Notes: generated by a model from the sequence alone, not told the origin. Positions 1 through 9,283 are shown, counted from the stretch's first letter. The stretch is DNA of 64,000 nt from Lysobacteraceae bacterium PS02065 (GCA_029959555.1 JASCPI010000003.1:62001-126000); one strand, 5' to 3'. Numbers and translations: made by a program.

Positions 1-531
1 GACGTGCGCGGCCTCGGGATCGAAGCCGATGTTGAACTCGGCCGGCACGAGATGGGTGTTGCCGCGCCCCGTCACCGCGCCGCCCATGACGACGAGCCGC
101 GCGACGCGTTGCGGCAGGGTCGGGTCGAGGCGCAATGCGAGCGCGAGGTTGGTCAGCGGCCCGAGCGCGACGATCATGAGGCGCCCGGTGTGCGCGTGCG
201 AGGCCTCGAGGATCGCCTGCGCGGCGTGGCTGGCCGCCAGTTCGCGCGTGGAACGCTCGTAGCCCGTGTCGCCGAAGCCGTCGTTGCCGTGCACGTAGGC
301 GGCGTCCTCGGCCGGGCGCACGAGCGGCGTCGCGCAGCCGGCGTGCACAGGCGTGTCGGCACCGACGAGGTCGACGAGCTTGAGCGCGTTCGCGCTCGTG
401 TGTGCGAGTCCTACGTTGCCGGCCGTGACGGTCAGCGCGACGACCTCGACCGACGGCTCGGCGTACGCCATGAGGATCGCGAGTGCGTCGTCGACGCCGG
501 GATCGGTGTCGATCAGCAGGGGAATCGTCAT
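1..531 (-). CDS. Nucleoside hydrolase (inosine/uridine-preferring family), 3' end missing
   Basis: Reverse-strand translation begins MTIPLLIDTDPGVDDALAI. The D-x-D-x-G-x-D-D calcium and ribose-binding motif at residues 8-15 is the signature of inosine/uridine-preferring nucleoside N-ribohydrolases, which split ribonucleosides into base and ribose in purine/pyrimidine salvage. A second family block, roughly VALGPLTNLALAL, follows near residue 120. The 177 codons seen run off the left window edge; family members are usually about 310 residues, so a bit over half is present. The ATG at 531 overlaps the stop of the upstream acyltransferase gene by 4 bp (ATGA), so the two are probably translationally coupled. 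Substrate preference cannot be told from this part. Confidence 0.9.
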   Translation of the reverse strand, partial: MTIPLLIDTDPGVDDALAILMAYAEPSVEVVALTVTAGNVGLAHTSANALKLVDLVGADTPVHAGCATPLVRPAEDAAYVHGNDGFGDTGYERSTRELAASHAAQAILEASHAHTGRLMIVALGPLTNLALALRLDPTLPQRVARLVVMGGAVTGRGNTHLVPAEFNIGFDPEAAHV

Positions 532-1601
532 CGTGCAGGAACCTTCGGGGAAACCGGGGATTGTTCCACTGCGAGGACCCGGCTTTCCAGTGCATGCCAC
601 GAGATCGCGGCGAGCAGCAGTGCCACGGGCAGCGCGACGAGCGACAAGCCCCAGGACGGCAGCGAGGGCCATAGTGCGGCGATCGCCTGCTGGACCGGGA
701 ACCCGTACAGGAACACGCCGTACGAGTAGTCGCCGCGCCATGGCAGGGGCAGCGGCGGCACGCGCCACGCGAGCCAGAACGCGGCGTAGCCGATGCCGAG
801 CATCGTCGCCGGCACGGCAGTCACGGTTCCCTGCGCCGCGAATGCGACGACACCCAGCACGACGAGCAGGCGCGTCGACAGCCAGACGCGCTCGGGGAAT
901 GCCGCAGCAACCACCCCGGCGAAGAACAGCGCGGTCAGCGCGTCGCTGTCCTGGTGGCCCGGTGCCTCGCGCCACCAGCCGGCCATTGTCCACAACATCC
1001 ACGCGAGCACGACGGCGACGAGCAGGCGCCGCCTCGACAGCATGCCGATCGCGGCAAGCACGACGAGGATCACGTACAACCGCACCTCGAGCGCGAGCGA
1101 CCACAGCGAGCCGTTGATGACACCCGGCGCGCGGTTGTGTTCGAACACACCGGGCAGCGTATAGGACAGGCCGGCGAGATCGAGATTGCGCCAGAGATGC
1201 TCGCGCAACTCCGGTGCCGCGACGTAGGCCTGCAGGTCGAGCGACGTGAACGCCGCGCCGAGTGCGACACCGAAGATCAGGCAGGCCAGGTAGGCCGGAT
1301 AGACGCGCCTGACCCGCGCGAGCGCGAAACGCGGCCACGAGGAATGTCGCCGCCAGCTGTGCATGAGCAGGCAGCCACTCAGCGCGAAGAACACGCAGAC
1401 GGCGACGCTGCCCGTGTAGAACCCCGGCAGCAACACGGCGAGCAGGTCGAACCCCGAAGCCTGCCAGGCAAGACCGGGGGAATGCCCGACGACGACCATC
1501 GCCGCCGCGACGTGGCGCAGCAGGCGGACATTGTCGGGGCCCCGCCCCAGACGGTCGGCCAGGACGGGAGGTGGATCGAGCCAGGTATTCCAGCGGGGCA
1601 T
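528..1601 (-). CDS. Acyltransferase 3 family membrane protein (OafA/YrhL-like)
   Basis: A 357-residue polytopic membrane protein. The N-terminal RHVAAAMVVVGHS stretch matches the conserved R-x(n)-H of acyltransferase family 3. FFALSGCLLMHSW and NGSLWSLALEVRLY follow in the usual order, with about ten hydrophobic segments overall. Members transfer acetyl or other acyl groups to sugars of surface polysaccharides or LPS at the inner membrane, but the acceptor cannot be predicted. It lies 27 bp downstream of recG and overlaps the nucleoside hydrolase start by 4 bp, so it may be read from the rpoZ-spoT-ridA-recG transcript. Its neighbours give no clue to the substrate. Confidence 0.85.
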   Translation of the reverse strand: MPRWNTWLDPPPVLADRLGRGPDNVRLLRHVAAAMVVVGHSPGLAWQASGFDLLAVLLPGFYTGSVAVCVFFALSGCLLMHSWRRHSSWPRFALARVRRVYPAYLACLIFGVALGAAFTSLDLQAYVAAPELREHLWRNLDLAGLSYTLPGVFEHNRAPGVINGSLWSLALEVRLYVILVVLAAIGMLSRRRLLVAVVLAWMLWTMAGWWREAPGHQDSDALTALFFAGVVAAAFPERVWLSTRLLVVLGVVAFAAQGTVTAVPATMLGIGYAAFWLAWRVPPLPLPWRGDYSYGVFLYGFPVQQAIAALWPSLPSWGLSLVALPVALLLAAISWHALESRVLAVEQSPVSPKVPAR

Positions 1602-1628
1602 GCGGGCATCCGTGCGTGCATTCGCGCT

Positions 1629-3734
1629 TCACGCGCCGGCGTAGCGTGTCGCACCTCCGATCCAGCGCGCAACCAGCCGCTCGGCGAGCTCCGCATGCTG
1701 CTCGAGCATCGCCGCGCCGATGCGCTGCACTTCGGGCAGGAGATCCGCGTCGCGGGCGAGGTCGGCGACGCGGAACGCGAGCTGGCCGGTCTGGCGCGTG
1801 CCGAGCAGCTCGCCCGGACCGCGCAGCTCGAGGTCCTTCTCGGCGATGAAGAAACCGTCGTTGCTCTCGCGCATCGCCTCGAGGCGCGCGCGCGCGAGCG
1901 CCGACAGAGGCCCCTGGTACAGCAGCACGCAGCTCGAGGCGACCTGGCCGCGACCGACGCGGCCGCGCAGCTGGTGCAGCTGGGCGAGGCCGAGACGCTC
2001 GGGATTCTCGATCACCATGAGGCTCGCATTGGGCACGTCCACGCCGACTTCGATCACCGTCGTCGCGACCAGCAGTGCGATCGCGCCGTCGCGGAACGCC
2101 TGCATGACCTCGGCCTTCTCGGCCGCCTTCATGCGGCCGTGCACGAGGCCGACGCGCAGGCCCGGCAACGCGGCGGTGAGTTCGGCCAGCGCGACTTCGG
2201 CAGCCTGCGCCTGCAGCAGGTCCGATTCCTCGATCAGCGTGCAGACCCAGTAGGCCTGGCGGCCTTCCGCACACGCTGCGCGGATGCGCTCGACGACCTC
2301 GCCGCGACGCGCCGCCGACACGACCACGGTCTGCACGGGCGTGCGCCCGGGCGGCAATTCGTCGATGACCGACACGTCGAGGTCGGCATACGCCGTCATC
2401 GCGAGCGTGCGCGGGATCGGCGTGGCGGTCAGCACGAGCTGGTGCGGAACGCTGTCGCCTTCACGCCCCTTGTCGCGCAGCGCGAGGCGCTGATGCACGC
2501 CGAAGCGGTGCTGCTCGTCGATGATCGCGAGGCCGAGGCGCCGGAACACGACGCCCTCCTGCATGAGCGCATGGGTACCGACGACGAGCGCCCCGTCGCC
2601 CGCGATCGCCTCGAGCACGCTGCGGCGCGCCCTGCCCTGGACCTTGCCGGCCAGCCAGAGCGGCGCGATGCCGAGCGGCTCGAGCCATGTGCGCAGGTTG
2701 CGCAGGTGCTGTTCGGCGAGCAGTTCGGTCGGCGCCATGAGCGCGACCTGGTGGCCGGCCTCGATCGCGGCGAGCGCCGCACGTGCCGCGACGACGGTCT
2801 TGCCCGAGCCGACATCGCCCTGCACGAGGCGCAACATCGGCGACGACGCCCCGATGTCGGCCTCGATCTCGACGCTGACGCGCTGCTGCGCGCCCGTCAT
2901 CGCGAACGGCAGCCGCGACGCGAACGCCTCGCGCAGGCGCCCGTCACCGCGAAGGGCCGGCGCGCGATGCTCGCGCACCTGCGCGCGCAGGCGCTTGAGG
3001 CTCAGGTGATGGCTCAACAGCTCTTCGAGCGCGAGGCGACGCTGCGCCGGGTGCCCGCCACGCAGCAGCGCTGCGACGTCGGCATCCGCCGGCGGTCGGT
3101 GCACGAGCTGCAGCGCCGTGCGCAGTGACGGCAAGGCGAGTCCGCCGCGCAGGCCGATCGGCACGAGCTCGAGCGCGGCTTCGTCCGGCAGGTGGCGGAG
3201 CGCGAGTCCGGTCAGTGTCGCGAAGCGCTTCTGGCTCAGCCCCTCGGTGACCGGATACACCGGTGTCAGCCGCTCCTCGACGGGCAGGCCGGTCGCCTCG
3301 ACGCGCTGGTACTGCGGATGCACGATCTCGGCACCCTGGTGACCGACGCGCACCTCGCCGTAGCAGCGCAGGCGCGTGCCCGGCGCAAGCTGGTCGACCT
3401 GGGTCTTGCGGAAGTGGAAGAAGCGCAGCGTCAGCGTCGCACCGCTGTCGTCCTCGATGGCCACGCGCAGTTGTGGGCGGAAACGGAACCCTCGCTCGAC
3501 CGCGGCGACGCGCCCTTCGACCTGCGCGTGAGCGCCGGGCTGCAGGTCGCGGATCGCGGTGATGCGCGTGCGGTCCTCGTAGCGCAGCGGCAGGTGGAAC
3601 CACAGGTCCTGCACGCGCACGATGCCGAGACGCGCAAGCGCTTCGGCGAGCGCGGGGCCCACGCCGGCGAGCGACGTGACCGGCGCGAGGGCGGGATCGA
3701 GGGAGGTGTCGGCGGGCGCGGGCGCTCGGGGCAT
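1629..3734 (-). CDS. recG: ATP-dependent DNA helicase RecG
   Basis: A 701-residue superfamily 2 helicase that remodels stalled replication forks and branch-migrates Holliday junctions. It starts with a helix-hairpin-helix-like segment (SLAGVGPALAEALARLGI), followed by the OB-fold wedge domain at about residues 60-160. Walker A GDVGSGKT is near residue 305 and the DExH-type box DEQHRFG near residue 405. The C-terminal helicase lobe carries QLRGRVGRG, and the TRIP-like C-terminal region follows. Length matches RecG (about 690-710). It ends the conserved rpoZ-spoT-ridA-recG series, 31 bp after ridA. Confidence 0.97.
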   Translation of the reverse strand: MPRAPAPADTSLDPALAPVTSLAGVGPALAEALARLGIVRVQDLWFHLPLRYEDRTRITAIRDLQPGAHAQVEGRVAAVERGFRFRPQLRVAIEDDSGATLTLRFFHFRKTQVDQLAPGTRLRCYGEVRVGHQGAEIVHPQYQRVEATGLPVEERLTPVYPVTEGLSQKRFATLTGLALRHLPDEAALELVPIGLRGGLALPSLRTALQLVHRPPADADVAALLRGGHPAQRRLALEELLSHHLSLKRLRAQVREHRAPALRGDGRLREAFASRLPFAMTGAQQRVSVEIEADIGASSPMLRLVQGDVGSGKTVVAARAALAAIEAGHQVALMAPTELLAEQHLRNLRTWLEPLGIAPLWLAGKVQGRARRSVLEAIAGDGALVVGTHALMQEGVVFRRLGLAIIDEQHRFGVHQRLALRDKGREGDSVPHQLVLTATPIPRTLAMTAYADLDVSVIDELPPGRTPVQTVVVSAARRGEVVERIRAACAEGRQAYWVCTLIEESDLLQAQAAEVALAELTAALPGLRVGLVHGRMKAAEKAEVMQAFRDGAIALLVATTVIEVGVDVPNASLMVIENPERLGLAQLHQLRGRVGRGQVASSCVLLYQGPLSALARARLEAMRESNDGFFIAEKDLELRGPGELLGTRQTGQLAFRVADLARDADLLPEVQRIGAAMLEQHAELAERLVARWIGGATRYAGA

Positions 3735-3765
3735 CCGCCTAGCCTAGCCGCGCACGGGACGCGCG

Positions 3766-4155
3766 TCAGTCGTCCAGCACGGCGACGAGGTCGACTTCGA
3801 CGGCGGCGCCACGCGGCAGGGCCGATACCTCGATCGTCGAGCGTGCCGGGAACGGTGCCTCGAAGTGACGCGCCATGACCGCGTTGACCGCGGCGAAGTC
3901 GCCGAGATCGGTGAGGTAGATGCCCACGCGCACGACGTCGGCGAACGTCGCGCCGGCCGCGCCGAGCACGGCGGCGAGGTTCGCGAACACGCGTTCGGCC
4001 TGCGCGGTGATGTCGCCGTCGACGAGCTGGCCGCTGGCCGGATCGAGCGGGATCTGCCCCGACAGGTAAAGGGTCTGGCCCGCGCGCACGGCCTGCGAGT
4101 ACGGGCCGATCGCCTGCGGCGCGTCGGCGGTCTGGGTGATGCTGCGCGAAGCCAT
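3766..4155 (-). CDS. ridA: RidA family reactive imine/enamine deaminase
   Basis: A 129-residue YjgF/YER057c/UK114-family protein. RidA hydrolyses reactive enamine/imine intermediates such as 2-aminoacrylate made by PLP enzymes. Recognisable blocks are IGPYSQAVRAGQTLYLSGQIP near the N terminus and ARSTIEVSALPRGAAVEVD at the C terminus, which holds the conserved catalytic arginine. The reading frame is open further upstream, but the ATG at 4155 is preferred: it has GGAG 8 nt upstream and gives the usual family length. It sits 16 bp after spoT and before recG, a common gammaproteobacterial order. Confidence 0.95.
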   Translation of the reverse strand: MASRSITQTADAPQAIGPYSQAVRAGQTLYLSGQIPLDPASGQLVDGDITAQAERVFANLAAVLGAAGATFADVVRVGIYLTDLGDFAAVNAVMARHFEAPFPARSTIEVSALPRGAAVEVDLVAVLDD

Positions 4156-4171
4156 GCGTGGAACTCCGAGT

Positions 4172-6331
4172 TCAGATGGGATGACGGTAGACCGCATTGA
4201 CGACGGCGAGGCGACGCACGCCGCGCATGACGTCGGCGAGATGCTTGCGTCCCGACACCTCGATCGTGAACAGCAGGGTCGCGGTCATGAGGTCGCGTTC
4301 CTTGTACTCGACATTCTCGATGTTCGAGCTCGCATTGGCCACGGCGGCGGCGACCTGGGCGAGCACGCCGGGCTTGTTGGCGACGATGATGCGCAGCTCG
4401 ACGCGGTAGTCGCCGCTGACGTCGCGATCCCAGGCCATCTCGATGAAGCGCTCGGGGAACGCGCGGTATTCGGCGACGTTCGGGCACTCGATGCGGTGCA
4501 CGACGATGCCCTTGCCGGTCGACAGGTAACCCATGATCTCGTCGCCCGGCACAGGGTGGCAGCAGTTGCCGAACGTGAGCACGCCGCGCTCGGTGCCCGT
4601 GATGAGGATCTTTTCGGCAGCATGCGGGCGGAACGACGCCGCGAAGCCTTCCTGCATGTGCATCAGCGCGCGCGCGACCTGGTCGGCGACGCGGTTGCCG
4701 AGCGCGATGTCGGCGAGCAGGTCCTCGAGCGCGCGCAGCTTGTTCTCCTCGAGGTAGCGCGTCAGCGCGTCGGGCGGCAATACCTCGAGCGAGGCACCGA
4801 GCGCATCCATCGCGCGGTCGAGCATGCGGTGGCCGAGTTCGATCGCGTCCTCGTGCTGCAGGCGCTTGAGGAAGTGGCGGATCGCGGTGCGTGCCTTCGC
4901 GCTGACGACCCACTCGAGCCACTGCGTGCTCGGCACGGCCGACGGCGCGGTGATGATCTCGACGGTCTGGCCGCTGGTCAGCGGCGCGCGCAGCGGGGCG
5001 AGCTTCTTGTCGACGCGCGCCGCCACCGCGTGGCTGCCGACGTCGGTGTGCACCGCGTATGCGAAGTCGAGCGCGGTCGAGTTGCGCGGCAGCGACAGGA
5101 TGCGCCCGCGCGGCGTGAACAGGTAGATTTCGTCCGGAAACAGGTCGATCTTGACGTTCTCGATGAACTCGAGCGACGACGCGGTACGCGTCTGGTCGTC
5201 GACGAGCCCCGACAGCCACTCGCGCGCGCGGTGCTGCGCGCTGTTGCCGGGACCCGAGCCATCCTTGTACGACCAGTGCGCGGCCACGCCGCGATCGGCC
5301 ACGGCGTCCATGTCGGCCGTGCGGATCTGGATCTCGATCGGCGCACCGAACGAGCCGAACAGCACCGTGTGCAGCGACTGGTAGCCGTTCGCCTTCGGGA
5401 TCGCGATGAAGTCGCGGAAACGCCCGTCGAGCGGCTTGAACAGCGCGTGCACGGCGCCGAGGGCGTGATAGCACTGCATGACGGAATCGACGACGACGCG
5501 GAAACCGTACACGTCCATGACCTGCGCGAACGATTTCTGCTCGCCACGCATCTTCGTGTAGATGCTGTAGGGCGACTTGATGCGGCTGACGATGCGATGC
5601 GTGATGCCTTCCGCGGTCAGGCGCGCCTCGAGCGACGCCTCGATCTTGCCCATCGCCTCGCGACGGTTGCCGAGCACGGTGCGGATGCGCGCCGCGATGA
5701 CGCGGTGGCGATCGGGGTACAGCGCGCGGAAACCGAGGTCCTGCAGCTCGGCCTTGAAGCGATTCATGCCGAGGCGCTGCGCGATCGGCGCGTAGATCTC
5801 GAGCGTCTCGCGCGCGATGCGGCGGCGCGCGCCGACTTCCATCGAGCCCAGCGTGCGCATGTTGTGCAGGCGGTCGGCGAGCTTGATCAGGATGACGCGC
5901 AAGTCGCGCGCCATCGCGAGGAGCATCTTGCGGAAGCTCTCGGCGGCCGCTTCCTGGCGATTCTTGAAGTGCAGCTTGTCGAGCTTGGTGACGCCGTCGA
6001 CGAGTTCGGTGACCGTCGCACCGAACTCGGTGGTCAGTTCGTCCGGACTGAGCGGGGTGTCCTCGAGCGTGTCGTGCAGGATCGCCGCGATGATCGTCTC
6101 GACGTCCATGCCGAGGTCGGCAAGGATGCCGGCGACCGCGATCGGGTGCGTGATGTACGGCTCGCCGCTCTTGCGGGTCTGGCCGTCATGCGCACGCGCG
6201 CCGACCTCGTAGGCGCGGCGCACGAGCGCGAGCTGCGCCACGGGGAGGTAGGACAGCCGATCCTCGAGCGCGACGACGTAGGCGGGAGGCTTGCCCGCCT
6301 TGGCGTCATGCGACTCGACGGCTGCCTTCAT
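4172..6331 (-). CDS. spoT: Bifunctional (p)ppGpp synthetase/hydrolase SpoT
   Basis: A 719-residue RelA/SpoT homologue controlling the stringent response. The intact HD hydrolase domain has HPIAVAGILADLGMD and the HDTLEDT metal motif near residue 84. The synthetase domain follows, with SPYSIYTKM and GYQSLHT near residue 314. A TGS domain (FTPRGRILSLP), a helical/zinc-finger-like region and a C-terminal ACT domain complete it. Hydrolase motif residues are present, which argues for SpoT rather than RelA. The ATG at 6331 is chosen over two GTG codons just upstream because GAGG stands 5 nt before it. It lies 68 bp after rpoZ. Confidence 0.96.
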   Translation of the reverse strand: MKAAVESHDAKAGKPPAYVVALEDRLSYLPVAQLALVRRAYEVGARAHDGQTRKSGEPYITHPIAVAGILADLGMDVETIIAAILHDTLEDTPLSPDELTTEFGATVTELVDGVTKLDKLHFKNRQEAAAESFRKMLLAMARDLRVILIKLADRLHNMRTLGSMEVGARRRIARETLEIYAPIAQRLGMNRFKAELQDLGFRALYPDRHRVIAARIRTVLGNRREAMGKIEASLEARLTAEGITHRIVSRIKSPYSIYTKMRGEQKSFAQVMDVYGFRVVVDSVMQCYHALGAVHALFKPLDGRFRDFIAIPKANGYQSLHTVLFGSFGAPIEIQIRTADMDAVADRGVAAHWSYKDGSGPGNSAQHRAREWLSGLVDDQTRTASSLEFIENVKIDLFPDEIYLFTPRGRILSLPRNSTALDFAYAVHTDVGSHAVAARVDKKLAPLRAPLTSGQTVEIITAPSAVPSTQWLEWVVSAKARTAIRHFLKRLQHEDAIELGHRMLDRAMDALGASLEVLPPDALTRYLEENKLRALEDLLADIALGNRVADQVARALMHMQEGFAASFRPHAAEKILITGTERGVLTFGNCCHPVPGDEIMGYLSTGKGIVVHRIECPNVAEYRAFPERFIEMAWDRDVSGDYRVELRIIVANKPGVLAQVAAAVANASSNIENVEYKERDLMTATLLFTIEVSGRKHLADVMRGVRRLAVVNAVYRHPI

Positions 6332-6399
6332 CACCACCTCGGCGTGCGTGGGCGATCAGCGCGGAGCGCGATCGGCGCCTCCGCGTGGCGTAGCGTGGA

Positions 6400-6693
6400 T
6401 CAGATGTCGTCGCCGCCCTTGGAGAGGTCGTCGTCGACTTCGGCCGCGGCCCACTCGAGGGCTTCGCGTTCGGCCTTCTCGCGGGCCTGGCGGTCGATCT
6501 CGTCGATCATGCCCTGGTCGACCTTGCGCGCGGCGATCTCGCGCAGCGACACGACGGTCGGCTTGTCGTTGAACGCGTTGACCGCCGGCTCCGCGCCCTT
6601 GGCGAGCTGGCGAGCGCGCTTGGTCGCCATCAGGACGAGTTCGAAACGGTTGTCGACCACCTGCAGGCAGTCTTCCACGGTGATGCGCGCCAT
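6400..6693 (-). CDS. rpoZ: RNA polymerase omega subunit
   Basis: A 97-residue omega subunit, which helps fold and assemble the beta-prime subunit and mediates part of the ppGpp response. It starts [20 protein letters not shown], followed by the conserved [14 protein letters not shown] and an acidic C-terminal tail. The start at 6693 is fixed by alignment with the family; the frame stays open upstream but that extension has no family character. It is the first gene of the rpoZ-spoT-ridA-recG group. In many relatives gmk lies directly upstream, but here the mla genes stand between them. Confidence 0.96.
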   Translation of the reverse strand: MARITVEDCLQVVDNRFELVLMATKRARQLAKGAEPAVNAFNDKPTVVSLREIAARKVDQGMIDEIDRQAREKAEREALEWAAAEVDDDLSKGGDDI

Positions 6694-6754
6694 CGTCTGG
6701 AGCCTATGGAAAAGAGGGATAAGCCCGTCGTCCGGCGACGGGTGTTTGGCGTGT

Positions 6755-6784
6755 AGTGTACCGGTGGGCGTTTGTGCGGTGCAA
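6755..6784 (-). promoter_or_regulatory. Candidate sigma-70 promoter of rpoZ-spoT
   Basis: On the minus strand TTGCAC (-35) and TACACT (-10) are separated by 18 nt and end about 60 nt before the rpoZ start. They lie in the 256-bp gap shared with the divergent mlaA gene. Matches to consensus are partial (3/6 and 4/6), so this is a plausible rather than certain promoter. Confidence 0.4.
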
Positions 6785-6949
6785 ACAGGCCCGCCTGCCC
6801 TTGCCCGGCGCCCTACCCGCCCGCATCTGCCACGGGCGCGCCGCGCGAAGCGTGGCGCATGACGTACGGGGGCCGTTTCGCATACGCTTCCCGGTCTGGA
6901 CTTCGGTCGCCGACCTCCGCCACGTGCGCGGAGACGCAAGGATTCCCTG

Positions 6950-7777
6950 ATGGTGTCGTTCCACGCACGTTTCCGCGCCCCGTCCCGCCTCGTCACCGCG
7001 CTCGCGATGGCCGCCGCTGTCTCCGGCTGCGCTGTCGCCAAGCCGCGAACGGACGATCCGTGGGAGAAATTCAACCGCAAGGTCTACGCGTTCAACGACA
7101 CGATGGACCGCGCGGTCATCCGACCGGTTGCGGTCGGCTACCGCAAGGTCACGACGCCCAACGCCCGGCGCCTGATCAGCAACTTCTTCGCCAACCTGCG
7201 CATGCCGGTCACGATCGCCAACGACCTGCTGCAGGGCGAGGTCAAGGACGCGGCGCGCGGCACGGGGCGCTTCGTCGTCAACAGCACGGCGGGCTTCCTC
7301 GGCTTCTTCGATCCGGCCAGCCAGCTGCGCCTGCCGAAGCAGGAAACCGACTTCGGCGTGACCCTGGCCAAATGGGGTGTCGGCGAAGGTCCTTACCTCG
7401 TGCTGCCGTTCGTCGGATCGTCCACCGCGCGCGACATCTGGCGCATGCCGGTCGACAGTTACTACTTCGATCCGATGTCGCGCTATGCGCGACGTCACGA
7501 TCATCCGTACAAGCAGCAGCACTGGCCCAACATGCTGTTCCTCGTCACGCTGCGCGCGGGGGCGATCGACGCCGAGAACCTGCTGCAGGGCACCTACGAT
7601 CCGTATGTGTTCTACCGCGACGCGTATCGCCAGCGCCGCCTCTACCTGATCTACGACGGCGAACCGCCGATCGACGCGATCCAGGAGATGCAGGGCATCG
7701 ACGACGACGACATCGACTCGCTGCTCGAGGAGCAGCAGCGCTACGAGAAGGACAAGGGCGGCGGCACGTCGCCCTGA
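6950..7777 (+). CDS. mlaA: MlaA (VacJ) outer-membrane phospholipid transport lipoprotein
   Basis: A 275-residue VacJ-family lipoprotein. A signal peptide ends in the lipobox VSGC near residue 26, followed by [20 protein letters not shown], the family hallmark. Further blocks are [28 protein letters not shown] and [10 protein letters not shown]. MlaA sits in the outer membrane and removes mislocalised phospholipid from the outer leaflet, passing it to periplasmic MlaC. An AAGGA ribosome site precedes the ATG. Unusually it is on the opposite strand to mlaFEDCB and converges on mlaB with only 15 bp between stop codons, so its expression is probably set independently. The C-terminal tail is acidic ([13 protein letters not shown]). 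Confidence 0.95.
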   Translation: MVSFHARFRAPSRLVTALAMAAAVSGCAVAKPRTDDPWEKFNRKVYAFNDTMDRAVIRPVAVGYRKVTTPNARRLISNFFANLRMPVTIANDLLQGEVKDAARGTGRFVVNSTAGFLGFFDPASQLRLPKQETDFGVTLAKWGVGEGPYLVLPFVGSSTARDIWRMPVDSYYFDPMSRYARRHDHPYKQQHWPNMLFLVTLRAGAIDAENLLQGTYDPYVFYRDAYRQRRLYLIYDGEPPIDAIQEMQGIDDDDIDSLLEEQQRYEKDKGGGTSP

Positions 7778-7792
7778 GCGTAGAGCACGGCG

Positions 7793-8095
7793 TCAGGCGA
7801 GGCCGAGCAGGCCTTCGGCGTCGCTGAGGTGGGCCAGCGCACGCAGGCGCTCCGGAAGGCCGCGGAACGAGACGGGGCGTCCCGCCTTCGCGGCGTGCGC
7901 CGACCACGCGACGAGCACCGCGAGCGTCACGCTGTCGGCGCTCGCGAGCGCCGAAACATCCACGACAGGTTGCTTCGCCGCGGCGATCGCGGCGTCGCCT
8001 TCGCGCAGCACGCGCGGTGCGTTGCCGACATCGATCGCGCCGGCGACGCGCACGCCGGCCTCGGCCGGCGTGATCGAGAGGGCCGTCGCGCTCAC
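7793..8095 (-). CDS. mlaB: MlaB STAS-domain subunit of the Mla phospholipid ABC transporter
   Basis: A 100-residue cytoplasmic STAS-domain protein. MlaB binds MlaF and stabilises the MlaFE complex. The sequence shows VRVAGAIDVGNAPRVL, then VVDVSALASADSVTLAVLVAW (the STAS loop with conserved D-S and the following helix), as in MlaB. The start is GTG at 8095, overlapping the mlaC stop in a GTGA coupling, which explains why no ATG fits. It is the last gene of the gmk-mlaFEDCB group. Confidence 0.85.
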   Translation of the reverse strand: MSATALSITPAEAGVRVAGAIDVGNAPRVLREGDAAIAAAKQPVVDVSALASADSVTLAVLVAWSAHAAKAGRPVSFRGLPERLRALAHLSDAEGLLGLA

Positions 8096-8745
8096 GCGCC
8101 GCCCTGCTGGCGCTTCTCCATGCCCTCGAGCGCCTTCTCGCCCTGCGTCTCGAGGCGCTGGATCAGCGAATCCAGGCTCGAGGCCTTGATCTCGGCAGCG
8201 ACCTGGTTGCGGTAGTTGGTGATGTAGGAAATGCCTTCGATGATCACGTCGTAGGCCTTCCAGTCGCCCGCGGACGACTTGCGGAACGCGTAGTCCACCG
8301 CGACCGTCTTGCCGTCGTCGAGCACGACCTGGGTGCGCACGATCGTGCGCTTGTCGTTGAGTTCGGCGTTGAACGGCAGCACGCGCACGTTGCCGCGCGT
8401 GTAGTTGAGCAGGCCTTCGGCGTAGCGGTGCGCGATCGAGTTGTAGAACGCCTTGGCGAAGCGCGAACGCTGCTCGGGCGACGAGGTGCGCGCCGACTGG
8501 CCGAGCACGAGCAGCGACGCGTAGTCGATGTCGAAGTGCGGCAGCAGGATGCCGTCGATCTCCTGGATCAGCTTGTCGTGGTCCTTGCGCAGCTCCTCGC
8601 GGCGCGCACCGATCGTCGTGGCGAGGTCGTCGGCGATCTTCTGCACGACCTGCACGGGCGCGAGCGTGTCCTGCGCCTGCGCGGAGGGCACGGCGAGCAC
8701 GAACACGAGGGCGAGGGCCGCGGCCCATCCGAGCACACGCTGCAT
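8092..8745 (-). CDS. mlaC: MlaC periplasmic phospholipid-binding protein
   Basis: A 217-residue periplasmic protein that shuttles phospholipid between the MlaA complex and inner-membrane MlaFEDB. A hydrophobic signal peptide ends near SAQA. Family blocks include HFDIDYASLLVLG, FAKAFYNSIAHRYAEGLLNY and the C-terminal DWKAYDVIIEGISYITNYRNQ, typical of MlaC/Ttg2D. The ATG at 8745 is preferred to the one at 8769 because AGGAGA stands 6 nt before it and the signal peptide then has a normal length. It is followed by mlaB with a GTGA overlap. Confidence 0.93.
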   Translation of the reverse strand: MQRVLGWAAALALVFVLAVPSAQAQDTLAPVQVVQKIADDLATTIGARREELRKDHDKLIQEIDGILLPHFDIDYASLLVLGQSARTSSPEQRSRFAKAFYNSIAHRYAEGLLNYTRGNVRVLPFNAELNDKRTIVRTQVVLDDGKTVAVDYAFRKSSAGDWKAYDVIIEGISYITNYRNQVAAEIKASSLDSLIQRLETQGEKALEGMEKRQQGGA

Positions 8746-8765
8746 GGTGGATCTCCTGATCGAGG

Positions 8766-9272
8766 TCATGGCTGGGGCGACGCCTCGGCACCGTCGGTCT
8801 TGGCGGGCGTCTTGCTGTCGCCGCCGACGAGGAACTTGCCGATGAGGTCCTCGAGCTGCATCGAGGATTGGGTCAACACGATTTCGTCGCCGTTCTTGAG
8901 CACGTCGGGCGAACCGCCCGGCTGAATGCCAACGTACTGATCACCCAGTAAACCGCTGGTGAATATCGCGGCCGCGGAGTCGTCGGGCAGTGCCGCGAAA
9001 CGCGTGTCGATGGCGAGCTCGACGACGGCGTCCAGCGCCTTGTCGTCGAGCGCGATCGACTGCACCGAGCCGATGCGCACGCCGGCGATCTTGATCGGCG
9101 CACGCAGCTTGAGCTGACCGATGTTGGAGAAGCGCGCCTTGACGACGTAGGTGTCGCCCTGACGGTAATTGGCCAGCGACGTCGTCTGCGTCGCGAGGTA
9201 GGCCAACGCGGCGAAGCCCAGCAGGATGAACAGGCCGCTGCCGATCTGGAACGAACGTTTGGATTGGGTCAT
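8766..9272 (-). CDS. mlaD: MlaD, MCE-domain substrate-binding subunit
   Basis: A 168-residue MCE-domain protein anchored by one N-terminal membrane segment (FQIGSGLFILLGFAALAYLA). MlaD forms a hexameric ring in the periplasm above the MlaE permease. The MCE core shows YVVKARFSNIGQLKLRAPIKIAGVRIGSV and LLGDQYVGIQPGG, diagnostic blocks of MlaD. A low-complexity tail rich in K, T and D follows. It starts 11 bp after mlaE and ends 20 bp before mlaC. Confidence 0.95.
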   Translation of the reverse strand: MTQSKRSFQIGSGLFILLGFAALAYLATQTTSLANYRQGDTYVVKARFSNIGQLKLRAPIKIAGVRIGSVQSIALDDKALDAVVELAIDTRFAALPDDSAAAIFTSGLLGDQYVGIQPGGSPDVLKNGDEIVLTQSSMQLEDLIGKFLVGGDSKTPAKTDGAEASPQP

Positions 9273-9283
9273 GGCGGGTCCGG

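Noticed and set aside
954..3128. A 724-codon plus-strand frame opposite recG and the acyltransferase
   Set aside because: Shadow of recG; composition typical of antisense frames.
4156..4197. Longer RidA with 14 extra N-terminal residues
   Set aside because: The extension lacks family similarity and the internal ATG at 4155 has a proper ribosome site.
4136..6862. A 908-codon open frame on the plus strand opposite spoT and rpoZ
   Set aside because: Low-complexity, histidine/arginine-rich translation with no motif; spoT and rpoZ on the other strand are certain.
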